Positions 35,101-47,700 of a stretch of DNA of 64,000 nucleotides are shown piece by piece. Source of the DNA: Trifolium pratense (lineage: Eukaryota; Streptophyta; Magnoliopsida; Fabales; Fabaceae); assembly GCF_020283565.1 (NCBI RefSeq), contig NC_060065.1:41280409-41344408 (forward strand), read 5' to 3'. The first letter of the stretch is position 1; every line of letters begins with the position of its first letter. A program made the translations under genes and the position numbers. Under the pieces are notes generated by a model that was given only the letters and a program-made list of their open reading frames with translations, was not told the origin of the DNA and did no database searches.

Positions 35101-38100
35101 AAAACTTACAACATCAGTTTACAATCTTTTTACATGCATGAGGGTGGAAAAATGATATTTTGTATTATTGATAACTTTTTCTAATGTCATCTTCATCTTA
35201 TTGTACTTATTTCATCGTTTTCTGGTGGTCATTCCAGATTCATACTCTCTCCATATCAATTGTGGTGGGAAGCTCATAACTTCTAGTAAAAGCTTGACAT
35301 ATGATGACGATTCAAATGAAGTTGGACCAGCAAGCTTTCACCAGTCTGAATCGAACTGGGCCCTTAGCAACACTGGTCACTTCTTTGATAGTAGCCTTGT
35401 AGACTATTATACCTGGTCTAATAAAACTAATATTTCCATGGAAAATGCCGAACTGTATACGGATGCACGTGTTTCTCCTCTTTCTCTAACATATTACGGA
35501 TTTTGCCTGGGAAATGGAAACTACACAGTAAATCTCCATTTTGCAGAGATAATGTTCACGGATGATCAAACATATAACAGCCTTGGAAGGCGTATATTTG
35601 ACATCTATATTCAGGTGCATAATCTCATCATCTTATCTTTGTCATCAACTTGTTTAGTATTGAACAAACTTCCTTTGATCATTTTAAACCATTTGTGTTT
35701 TGATTGAAGTATTGCAGGGAAGGTTGGTGCTGAAGGATTTCAATATTGCAAAAGAAGCCGGTGGAGTTGGTAAGGCGATCATAAAGAAGTTCACTGCTAT
35801 TGTGACTAATAATAACTTGGAGATTCGCCTTCATTGGGCTGGGAAAGGGACAACTGCTATTCCATTTGGATCAGTATATGGTCCTCTTATATCAGCTATA
35901 TCGGTTGATCCTGGTCAGTCGTAGTTCTTCATGGTTCTTCTTACGCCATCATATTTTGTTATGTTTACTTCTTATGCTGTCATTTTAATCCTCTAATGTA
36001 ATCTATATGTAAATCTCTTATATATCATAATCATGCAGACTTTACACCCCCAGTGGAAAAAGGAAGTAGCATACCTGTGCAGAATATTGTGGCAATAGTA
36101 GTTGCTGGAGCACTAGTAATCTTAGTTGTATTTGGCATAGCTTGGTGGAAAATATGTCGACGACAGATAGGTCCATTAGAAAGAGGTAAGCATTAAGAAG
36201 ATACTTTAACTCTATAACACTCATGAATTTTAATGCATGATTGGGGTTTTGCTAGAAAAAAAAATAAAAAAAATAGAGGTGAAAGGAAGGGGCTAGTGAT
36301 ATCGTATATGATGACCAATGAAGGTTTGGAAAATCCCTTTATACACATAGCAAGATTATTAGTATAAAGGGATTGTCAATGTCGAGTATCCATATTTAGT
36401 GTAAGAGATCTTTGATCTATCTTTTACGTCAATAACAGAGCTGAAGAGTTTAGACCTTCAAACGGGTTTATTTACCTTGAGACAAATCAAAGAAGCAACA
36501 AATAACTTTGATATTTCAAATAAGATTGGAGAAGGAGGATTTGGTCCTGTGTACAAGGTATTTTTCATACTATAATATATCCTCTTGGGTTATAATTCTT
36601 TTATTATAATCTCACATGTATTTTTCAACTTCTAACAAAATATCATTCCTCAAAATGGTAGGGATGTTTACCCAATGGGACATTGATAGCCGTCAAACAA
36701 CTTTCTTCTAAATCAAAGCAAGGGAATCGCGAGTTTTTAAATGAGATAGGCATGATTTCTGCTTTGCAACATCCTTATCTTGTTAAACTCTATGGTTGTT
36801 GTGTGGAGGGATATCAATTGTTACTGATATATGAATACTTGGAAAACAATAGTCTTGCTCGTGCTTTATTTGGTAATTATTTCTATATTCTCCACTTCAG
36901 TTGCTATTTATGCGATTGTGCACATTTTCTATCTTAGCACGTTACTATGCGGTATCGTGTTCTGATTTTTATTACATTCACAAATAAAGGTCCAGAGGAA
37001 CACCAAATAAGATTAGATTGGTCAACAAGGAAGAAGATATGTGTTGGTATTGCTAGAGGTTTGGCATTCCTTCATGAAGAATCAAGACTGAAGGTTGTTC
37101 ATCGGGACATCAAGGCCACTAATGTGTTACTTGATACGGATCTCGACCCAAAGATATCTGATTTTGGTTTGGCCAAGCTTGATGAGGAGGACAATACTCA
37201 CATTAGCACTAGAATTGCTGGTACCTAGTGAGTAACAATTCTTGCCTTCTCCGAGTTTATTAAAAAGTTATCAAATGATATTTTTATAATATAATAATAT
37301 ATGATACCATGTTGTATACTGATATCAAGTTGTTGAAATGTTATGCTTCAATTATGCAGTGGATATATGGCTCCGGAATATGCAATGCATGGTTATTTGA
37401 CCGACAAAGCAGATGTTTATAGTTTTGGAATTGTTGCCTTGGAGATCGTTAGTGGAAAGAGCAACACCCTTTATCAGTCAAAGGAGGAAGCATTCTATCT
37501 TCTTGATTGGGTAACTTTCTGATTGTTCGATTGTGTCATGCATATACCCTTTCCTCGTCCTGTCCAACAAGTAGATAACAACTTGTCAAAAATATTAACA
37601 ATTAAGATACCGAATGCTAATTTTGAAAAGGAGAAAATTCCTTTGTTGAACTATTACATTTCACTAGAAGGATAATGAAAAGGATCGGTAAAGGATGTAA
37701 TTTTAATCTCTCTTGAAGATTACTTGTACGTTTCATAGTTTCGGTTAATTTTAAAACCTTAATATCACAAGGCATCTAAGTGACATCATTTTAGTTTATG
37801 ATATAATTAATGGTTTATGATTTGTCAGATATGTTATGTTCATTAACTATCTACTAAATATAATTAACTATGTTAACCTTCTAAATTGTTGTTGATTTTT
37901 TATGCAAAATTTGTGTTCATAGTACCATTTTTCTTTGTAAATGACTTTGGGTTTCACAAAAGTATTCTTTGTTTCAATAGGCACATATGTTGAAAGAGAG
38001 AGGTGACCTAATGGAGCTAGTTGATAGCAGATTAGGTTCAGATTTCAACAAAAAGGAAGTTCTGGTGGTGATCAATGCGGCTCTCCTATGCACCAATGTC

Positions 38101-38376
38101 ACGTCAAACCTTAGGCCTTCTATGTCGTCAGTAGTAAGTATGCTTGAAGGAAGCACTGCAGTTCCCGAATTTGTGCCAGAGTCAAGTGAAGTAATGGATG
38201 AAAAGAAAATGGAAGTAATGAGGCAGTATTACTATCAGAAGGAAGAAAATAAGACAAGCAAGTTACAAACACAGAGTCGGCGTTTATCAAATGATGGACC
38301 ATGGACTGCTACATCTTCATCAGCTGACCTTTATCCTATCCACCTTGATTCTTCCTATTTGGAGGAAAGAAACTAA
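29163..38376 (+). CDS. LRR-malectin receptor-like kinase B, 24 exons, 1010 aa
   Basis: Exons: 29163-29259, 29709-29883, 31268-31339, 31422-31493, 31591-31662, 31742-31813, 32312-32383, 32496-32567, 32678-32749, 33031-33102, 33189-33260, 33422-33493, 33930-33992, 34161-34226, 34318-34353, 34472-34512, 35238-35614, 35718-35913, 36039-36185, 36439-36557, 36662-36872, 36990-37227, 37360-37510, 37981-38376. All phases agree. Order: signal peptide ([18 protein letters not shown]), LGKKDW cap, ten 72-nt LRR exons (about residues 91-330), malectin-type domain (about 400-590; SLHINCGGK to [10 protein letters not shown]), membrane helix (about 605-630), and kinase with GEGGFG, AVK Lys near 691, HRD Asp near 789 and DFG near 807. 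It is an RD kinase, so probably active. It likely acts as a plasma-membrane receptor; family members sense cell-wall or microbial glycans or shape immune signalling, but its ligand is unknown. The ACC-TAG at the end of exon 22 is a splice junction, not a stop. Confidence 0.95.
29884..31267. other. Intron 2 of gene B
   Basis: This 1.4-kb intron holds A/T-rich low-complexity DNA. At 30055-30165 a pyrimidine-rich phrase (CAATTGCTCGATTTT/CAATTGTTCAATTTTGGTCC) is repeated three times, an old repeat of unclear class. No exon-like ORF is seen. Confidence 0.5.
32776..32959. mobile_element. hAT-type MITE in intron 9 of gene B
   Basis: The ends are inverted: CTATGTAGCACTGACAC at the left and GTCAGTGCTTTGTAG at the right. 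The flanks GGTGTGGT and ATTGTGGT are a degenerate 8-bp target duplication. The same element is at the same place in gene C (47709-47875) and a younger relative is at 57613-57792. Confidence 0.7.
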
Positions 38377-41271
38377 GATTGCTAGTAAATAATTTCACTG
38401 CCAACTTGATGTCCTGCTATTGTGTCTTGTGATGAAACTGTGATTTATATCTCTGGCATTTTTTTTTACATATATTAAGATGTTACAAATTTATTGTTGA
38501 ATCATTTTGAAGTATGAAGTGCTTTCCTAATGCATTGGATCTTCTACATAATGTATATAAGTCATCTCTGAAATATGATATTGGTCATTTTTATTTCCTT
38601 GTAACAATCTCCTCATGGTTCAGCTCCTTGCAGTAGCTTATGAGTTATATTTTTCAGGTAGTAACTGTTCCAATGCTTTTTATGAATGCTATAATTGTTG
38701 AAGCTTAAAAAGTGGTGAATAGGTTTTCCTTAAAAGATCGCACATCAATTATGCATCTATATATCACATGTTTTTCACTTTTTACATACCTTATGTAACA
38801 TGCAAGCTGAACATACAAAAAATTCTACATGAATTTGTCATGCGTAAGTTATGATAACCTAATCAGCATGATTTAAATATACAAGCTGATAATTTTTCCC
38901 TGGTTTTAACTTAGGATTGATATTTCTATGATTACCTGAAATAAAGATAAGACGAAGGATTTAAGGGTTTAGTGAATGAAGGGATATAACATATGTTCTG
39001 AACGGGCAGAATTGGATGGTTCCTCTGGTGGATCTGATGTACATGGTGATGAGCTCAATTTTACAATGATTCAATGAAAGAGTACCTGCAAATATGGGGT
39101 TTGCTGTTTAACTTTTGATTTAGAGAGAATGAACTTTGGGAATTATATCCATTAAATGATGAGGCAACATATTATTGAATGCATGTGTAAAAAAACTTTA
39201 CAGTGACGGTGCATTCAAATTAAACTCTAATTATAAATGGCAATATTAATTTTTCAAGACCTGCATTTGGAAACAGATCTTTTTGAATATTAACTTGTCC
39301 CATAGGAGATTTCTCTATAATATATTTGCAACTTTGCAAGGTTGTTATATTTAGGTGGATGATGCCAAAGAAAGACCCAAAAACGTGAGTGCACCTACCA
39401 CACATTGTAATAAAGATTAAAGAATCATCAAGGAAAATACTCACAAGATAAACTGATCGTAACATGCAGGGTCGTCTTGTTTTTCTATATATATATATAT
39501 ATAATAAAATACCATATTGATTTTAAATTGTGGATGCGACTATGGTTGTTGCGATTGTGGTAGCTGCGGATAATGTTGTTGTGGCAAACTGGCTAAGTAT
39601 AAATATTCTAACAAAAATACGACACAACCTCATGTGTTTATAATGTCATTTATCCAAACCTTAGGCTCAAACAATCTACACAATATTACAAACAAAAATA
39701 TTTTTCCACAACAGTTTGACACTATGTTTTTAGTCGATTCATAAATGTAAGGGTGAGCAGAAAGTAATGATCGTACCCGTAAAATTCAAGCCAACCGTGA
39801 GTTTGACGGACGGGAAAAAACTGAGTGTCGGGTGCATAAACAAAAAAGAAAGTAAAAAATTAAGGTCAACTTACCACAAGCCCATAATGCAAAGCAAAGG
39901 TCAAGTCCAATCTACAAATTTTTCCTCGAAAGCAAGCCTGACTATAGAAAACAATATAATATTATATTTGAAAGCTTCTCTTCCCATCTTTTCTACCTCA
40001 AAATATGCAGAAAACTTCGGTAAATAAAAACTAAAGGTTTTTTTAGTGTAAATTTACACTGTGTATTTTGGTGTAGAAAAAAAAACGTGGGGTGGGAAGA
40101 GACACTTAGGACGCAGAAAACACACATTAGAAAATCATGAGTTTCATGTCAAAAATATTCATAAATCATTTCTTTATTTCTCTAGTGCACGAGAGTATTT
40201 GAGGAAACTTTATTCCGTAAAATATCATTGATCGATATGTTTGATATGTATGTGCAATTCATGTCAAGGTTTCCAAAGTATCCTGAAGGGGATTCCTCGG
40301 TGAACCCATTTGCATATGGTTTACATAAACTTGTGGGGGAAAATCAAACTTAAAGCTTAGTGTGTCCACCATGTTCGTCTTCATCATCTTTTTGTTGAGT
40401 ATTTGAAGCGGTCCCCCCAACATAAAATGTTCTCACAAAAGAAGCTTTCATTATATATAATGCCCCCAGTGCACTCTTTAAACATTTTATTTAAGAATTT
40501 TTTTATTGAGAAAGTTGAACACTACGATTTTCAATAGGTTGACTTTACGCATTTCATAAAAATTCTATATACTTACTACTATTTAAAGTATTAAAGAGTA
40601 ACCAGAACACTCGTCATCATTTGTCATAATAATGTTAATAAAACAATTGTCTAATACATTATTCTCACGTATCTTCGTCAAATGCCACAAGTTGGAAGTG
40701 TGAAACAAAAATCGGATTACGAAATTTGGAGGACAATTAAGATTTTTTGTCAACATATTATTTTTTATATTACTAGTAGTCTAATATATTCATATATTTA
40801 ACTCAAGTAGTCAGCCTCCTTCAAGAAACTATATATTTAACTCAACTACCCTCCTTCAAGTAGCCACCTTCATTTTAATTCTTATATATTTTTAATTCAT
40901 ATATTTTAATTCATATATTTAACTCAATTGTAGCCTCCAAGAAACCTCCTACAAGGAAATGAGTATCCCCTCTTTATCCTCAAGAAACCTTAAATTTTAC
41001 ATTTCTAACTACATACTTATATATGTATGCTGGCAAACATGTTTAAGATATTTCATTAAATTTTGTCTATTTTACATTTCTAACTATATAAACACTTATG
41101 ATTTCTCATAAGTCATAACCTGATCCTTTCCCTTCAACTCTTTGTCAACAATATATACACAAACATAACATATATAGTCTTTTTCTCTTGCTATTTAATT
41201 TCTTAATATACCATCCTTTCACTTTCACATTCAAAAGCTGATTTATTTTCTTCAACTATTTGGCTTCAAAT
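38377..41271. other. Intergenic region between kinase genes B and C
   Basis: The first part is the 3' flank of B; 38640-38750 (AGTAACTGTTCCAATGC, GAAGCTTAAAAAGTGGTG) recurs after gene C at 51908-51990. The middle (39200-40700) is AT-rich and its ORFs, including the 86-codon one at 39767, resemble nothing known. The last 475 bp are the promoter copy shared with gene B. Confidence 0.6.
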
Positions 41272-41675
41272 ATGAAGCTTATCATTATGAACATGTCTTT
41301 GCCTCTATTATTCCATCTTTTGCTTCTTGCCTTTTGTTTTATCCCTTCATTTACTAGTGGAGCTACTCTATTAGAAGAAGAAGGTAAGCACCTTAATTAT
41401 ATTTGTATTCTCTTAGTTATAAATTATTATCACCACAATATTACATTACTAGAAAATATTTAATTATCAATGCATGTTATAGAGACTAAATAAATTAATC
41501 TTCAACTTTTGCACATGTAACACTTAATGACCAAATTAGAAATGACAATTAGACCCGTATCAAGTAGATACCGGAAACCCACAATAAGTAGGGTAAAAAT
41601 CCACATTTTGGATACAAGTACGAGTATGTGTAATTATCCACAAAATAATATTTATTTATTTATTTTATTTATATT

Positions 41676-41747
<72 letters not shown>

Positions 41748-44700
41748 ATTTAAAAAAAAAATACAGAACTATTAAACTATTACACATTTTTAATAAAAGT
41801 GTTTATTTATAACATAAAGCAAATACAATGTGTATTTGTTAGCAGAGATATGAACTTTAGCACGAGATTAATAATAATTTGTTTATAATTTTCATGAGTC
41901 AACATTAAAATCTTTTAAAAAAATTTAATTCTATTAAAATTATATGATATTTTATAATTGATCGATTGATTTTTAACAAATATACGGATAATGCGGTGCT
42001 GATATGGGTACTTAAATACCTATATGATATGGTCACAGATAAATATTATTAACCACGTGTGTATCAATCTAGGTACGAGAATTTTTCAAACTGCTAGTAT
42101 AATGATGCATACTATAGTACAGTTGCAAGACAATATGATTGCAACATTACGAAGATGTATATATATATGTTGGTTTTGAATATACAAATTGGTCTTCTTT
42201 AATTTTTTCAAACCCTTGTTTTTTATTTTTTTCATCTCTAGTTTTTGTTACTAACTCATACTATTTTTAGTATAATAATAGGGAAACGTTCAATTTTAAT
42301 TTGCTAAGACAAAATGTTGCAACATTATGATGATGCAAATATGGTTAATTTTGATTGAATTAATATGCACAGTACAAGTTATGAAAGACATAGGAAGGAC
42401 ACTTGGGAAGAAGGATTGGGACTTCAGCAAAGATCCATGTAGTGGAGAAAGTAACTGGACATCTTCTGTGCAAGTCAGTGGATCTGAAAATGCCGTCACT
42501 TGCAATTGTTCTTTTGCCAATGCTACTGTCTGCCATATTATTAGCATGTATGTCCCCTGATTTCCACCTGTGTGTATCTCTTTTTTGTGTTTGCTGGAGA
42601 TATCTTTTTGTGTATAGTGCTCTCAGGACACTAGTTAAAGATATAAAAAAGGTAATTTTTAAATTGGAAACATCACTTTTTTATATTTTACTAACATTGA
42701 CTACGCAAGTTTCAAGATATTTTTACTATATTGAGATTCCTTAATTAGTGTCCCGAGACACTAGTTAGCATTTTCCTAAACATTATCCTCCGACTTGGGA
42801 GTCAGAATCTTCCGTACTTCGTACTTGGTTAGCCTTTGTGTCATTTCCCTTTCATCACTTTAGCTCGTATTTCATATCGGTATATTGTATTTTTTCAATC
42901 AAATACCGTTGGTAGACCTGATAATTATAACCGGCACATCTTATCTTCCTTAAATTTACTCTTGAGACCTACCTTAAACGGTCAACCATCACGGCCGATA
43001 AAAGAAAGACATTTAAACGGGCCGGCCGGACTTGAAACCAACTTCATGGGCTTCCTTCCTTGCTCGTGTTATTATGATTAATCTCGGTTGAAGAACTCAA
43101 CCTGACCACTTTTAATGGGATTTAGGAAAAAAAAGTCCCAATAAATATAAATGATAGGAAAAATCCCGAGAAATATGATCAGCTACACCAAATGACATTA
43201 CGTTGTCCAAATAAATTGAACTTGGGATCTTTAAATGATGTCTTGAGATCGATTCTTATATATAAAAAGTAAAATATAATAGAATTATATTTCTAATCAT
43301 ATAATATTCAAGTAGCTTATGAGCTTATAACTTATCATTTTTTCTTCCAATTTTATCCCTATCATCTTACTTAAAAAAAAATTAAATATTAATTAAACAT
43401 ATCTTTTTTATGTCATTTCATACTTATAAGCTAGTTCAGTCGCTAATTTTACCAAACACTACAAATTCAATCAGCTAGCTTATAAGCTATCCGCTATAAG
43501 TTCATCTGCTATAAGCTAACTTATCAGCTATCTGCTATTTTTTTACCAAACAGAGCCATAACCTAGGACATACTACTCAGGCTCGGTTTGGTAAAAAATA
43601 GCGGATAATAGATAAGCTAGCTTATAGTGGATGAACTTATGGCTCGGTTTGGTAAAAAATAGCGGGTAGCTGATAAGCTAGCTTATAGCGGATAACATAA
43701 GCTAGCTTTTATCTTATAGCGTATAAGCTGGCTGATTGAATTTGTAGTGTTTGGTAAAATTAATGGTAATACTAGCTTATAAGTATGAAATAACATAAAA
43801 AAAAGATATGTTTAATATTTATTTATTTTTGAGTAAGATGATAGGGGTAAAATTGGAAGAAAAATTATAAGATATAAACACATAAGCTACTTGAAATAGC
43901 ATTTGAAAATAAGCTATAAGCTAGTAAAATAAGCTATATATAAGCTAAAAACTCCTGCTATAAGCTAGCTTATTGACCTTCTCAAACAGAGCTTATAGCA
44001 GATAGCTTATAAGTTACTCCGTACCACAATATATGTCACTTTGGCCAAATTACGCAAATTAAGAAATATAATTATTGTTGTATGGAAAATAGAAATTATG
44101 AGTTAGTTTACAAAATTATCCTTCATTAATGGTATAAGAAAGATAAATTGAATAATTGAAGGAATATAAAGTAATAAATAGTGAAGAGTATAATAAGAAA
44201 ATTAGCATTAAATACTTCATTGATAATGTAAAGTAACTTATAATATGGTACAAATTTTTTTTCTCAAAGTGACTTATAATTTGGTAGGAGGGAGCCGACT
44301 TTTAGCTTTTGCTTATAAACTGTTACGACTATAAACTAGCATTGGCCTTCCCAAAACCCTCAAATTCATCACCATCAACTACCTAGTGACTTAAAATAAT
44401 TTGGCTTAAATACAATTTTGATCTTTTATTTTCAATTTTTTGAAGTTTTAATCCCCCTGTTTTAAAAGCCATAATTTCTGTCCCCTTTCAGTTTTATAGT
44501 CAATTTTGATGATGTGTCAAAGACATTAATAAGATGGCATTGCACTCTTGGCTAAAACATTATATATGTCACTAAACTTTTCTTCTATTTTAATAATATT
44601 TTTTGAAAAAAATATCTTACTTATTAAAATAATAGTATATTAAATTAAAATAAATATTTTTGAAATATTATTTTAATAATTATTTGTTTTTAAAATAAAT

Positions 44701-47700
44701 ATTATTGAAATAAAAGAAAAGTTTAATGACGTGGATGGTATTTTGGTTAAGTGTGTAGTGATACTCATTAAAATTGATTCTAAAATACAATCCCCCCAAG
44801 AAAAATTAATTCTAAAATTGAGTGGAGCACCAAAACTCGAGAAAAATTGAAATAGGAAACTAAAATATTAGTTTTTAAAATAGGTGATCAAAACTTCAAA
44901 AAAAATTAAAAATAGAGGATGCAAATTACATTTAAACCAAATAATTGATACCATAGCACCTCAAATTATATGTGTTCTTCTCGTTCCAATTCCATGAACC
45001 CATTAAGTCGCTTTTTTGTGTTTAGAAATAAAACTTAATTTTTTTGTGTTTAAAAACCAGAATCCCACCAAAAATAGAAGATGAAAAAATAAAAATGTGA
45101 AAAATGAAAAATAGAAGAAAAAGAAACCCACTGCTTCATCTTCTGGTCACCATTGATTGCTTCACTGCTAGATGCAGATGAAATCGTACAAGAGTTAGGA
45201 GTTGCAGGTAACTGTTTCAAAATCTCAGATGAAGCCTTAATTGTTTGTAGTAGTCTTCATAGAAACACTGAAGAGAGAATGGAATGGTCAACAAAGAATC
45301 ATCATGGTGAAACGGGAACAAAGCAATTTAGGGATTTCATTTTTTTGTTTGTTTTCATTTTGTCTTTTGTTTTAATATTTTTATTTTTAATCTTTTTATT
45401 CTAAATGATAAATGATAGAAATGCCACGTGATAATGATTATGTGAGAAAAAACTTGTACAGTCAGCATGTGTAGATTTTTTTTTTTTTTTTTTTGGAAAA
45501 GCAGCATGTGTAGATTTTGATAATGTGGCTGTTTGGATTGACTTATTCGAATAAATAAACTTTTATGTATTATTATCTATTTTTCAATGTAGTTTATGAG
45601 AAAACAACTTATAAAAATACAATTTTTGTAAGTGAAAACTTATGAATTAACATAAAACTTTATTTATTTGTATAAGCTATTTTCATAAGCTCAAAAATAA
45701 GCTGAATCCAAACTGGCCCTAAATGAGTGTGAAAAGTGGATTATGAGAAATGTTAGGATAAAACTCTTAAACATCGTAGTTTGTTCCCACATGACTCTAG
45801 ATATTAGTCTGCGCGGAGAGAATGTTCGGTTTACAACAAAAAAAAGAATGTTAGGGATAAAAAATGAACTTACATTTTTAATAGCGACAAAAACTAGATT
45901 CCCCCTATTTTACAGGGACCAAAAGGGATATTAACCCTTAAATAAAAGTTGCATTCTCTTGTTAATTATTGTATTACATACAAGTCATTTAACCAGTGAT
46001 TTTGCAGTGTTCTGAAGTCACAAAATCTTTCTGGCACACTTCCAAGTGAACTTGAGAGATTGCCATACCTCCAAGAAATGTATGTTATCATTCTAAAACC
46101 TTACTACTAAATTTGTATTTTATCATTAAGTTATCATAATTTTAGTTGTATGTTTGATTCTGTATGCTCATTGTGGTACTACTTACAGTGATCTCACACT
46201 CAACTACCTTAATGGTACAATCCCTCCACAATGGGCTTCCATGACCAATCTTGTCATCATGTATTTTCCCTTAACCCTATTCTTTCATTTCTTGCTATTA
46301 TTTGATTAATGACATTTACTTAGTAAATGATTCAGGGAAATGGGTCATGGTTTATATAATTTTGGAATAAATATATAATCTTCTAAGTAGTTTTGCATGC
46401 TTCTTAATTTTGTGACAGTTCACTATATGGAAATCGGCTAACTGGTTCAATCCCAAGAGAACTTGGAAATATCACCACCCTCAAAACCTTGTAAGTCATT
46501 TTTCTCATGCCAATTTTGTATAATTTACCAAGGAACTTATAAAGTTTTGAAACTTGAAATGTATAGGGTTCTAGAGTTCAATCAATTATCTGGAAACCTT
46601 CCTGCAGAGCTTGGGAATCTTCACCAGCTTGAAACTCTGTAAGCCCCTTTCTCGAACTCCAAATTGATCACATTTTCTATATTTCAACGTTGTTTTTAGA
46701 ATTGAAAGTTTGGCCTAACTCATCCATACAAAACCGGCTTGTAAGGTGATGATTACCCTCATAAACATATATTTAAGCAATATCGCAACCGATGTGGTAC
46801 TTCTTAACAGTTGTCAAATAGTAGTTATAGTACTTTAGCACTATAGTGTAGCAGAACTTTCACTACAGGAAAAGCTATTGTTTTAGGATGCATGATTTAG
46901 TTTTATGTATTGTCAAATAGCGGCTATAGTAGTGCCATAGTGTTAAAGCATAGTGGAATTTGAACAAACTGCTATTATTTTATTTTTTTGCGATCTACGA
47001 TTGACAATACTGCTATATTTTGTTTCAATTGGTTGATTTATTTTTAACTACCGAAAAGTTTATATTCAGTGTTCATTAGAATTTTTTTTATCTACATTGT
47101 ATGCCTTTGATTATGATTCTTTGAAGGATTCTTTGAAGGATTAGATAACTCAGATTCCTACACCTAGAAAATAAGTGTGATTTTATCGCAATCCGTAATT
47201 CTCATTTCAATGTTGTTGTAGGCTTCTTACCTCCAACAATTTTACTGGAAATTTACCTGTAACATTTGCTAACCTCACTAAGTTGAACCACGTGTAAGTA
47301 TTCTTTTCTTTTAGTTGCTTTTGTTACTCTAAATTACGCCCACTGTATTGCTGATTATATCAAGATCAAATAACATTTCTTTGTTGTTACCCTCTAACAA
47401 CGCAGTCGACTTGGCGGCAATCAATTCTCTGGAACCTTACCTGATTTCATTCAGAGTTGGACAGGTCTTAAAAGGCTGTATGAACCTTTTCTTTCTTGTT
47501 GTGAAATTCTAAATTATCAAATTATAAAAGACAATTATGTCAACAAAAATAAATGTATCTGTTCATATTATTTATTGGCTTATCAAAAGAACAAATTTTA
47601 ATTTCGACAGGGTGATGCAAGGGAGTGGTTTGAGTGGCCCAGTTCCTTCTGGAATTTCATATCTAAAAAACCTCACTGACTTGTAAGTATGATGTTTATT

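Noticed and set aside
39767..40027. 86-codon ORF between genes B and C
   Set aside because: No motif, no paralogue in the duplicated flanks, lysine-rich composition typical of AT-rich non-coding DNA.
42296..42547. Minus-strand ORF opposite exon 2 of gene C, also present opposite exon 2 of gene B
   Set aside because: It is the mirror of a conserved coding exon; conservation is explained by the plus strand.
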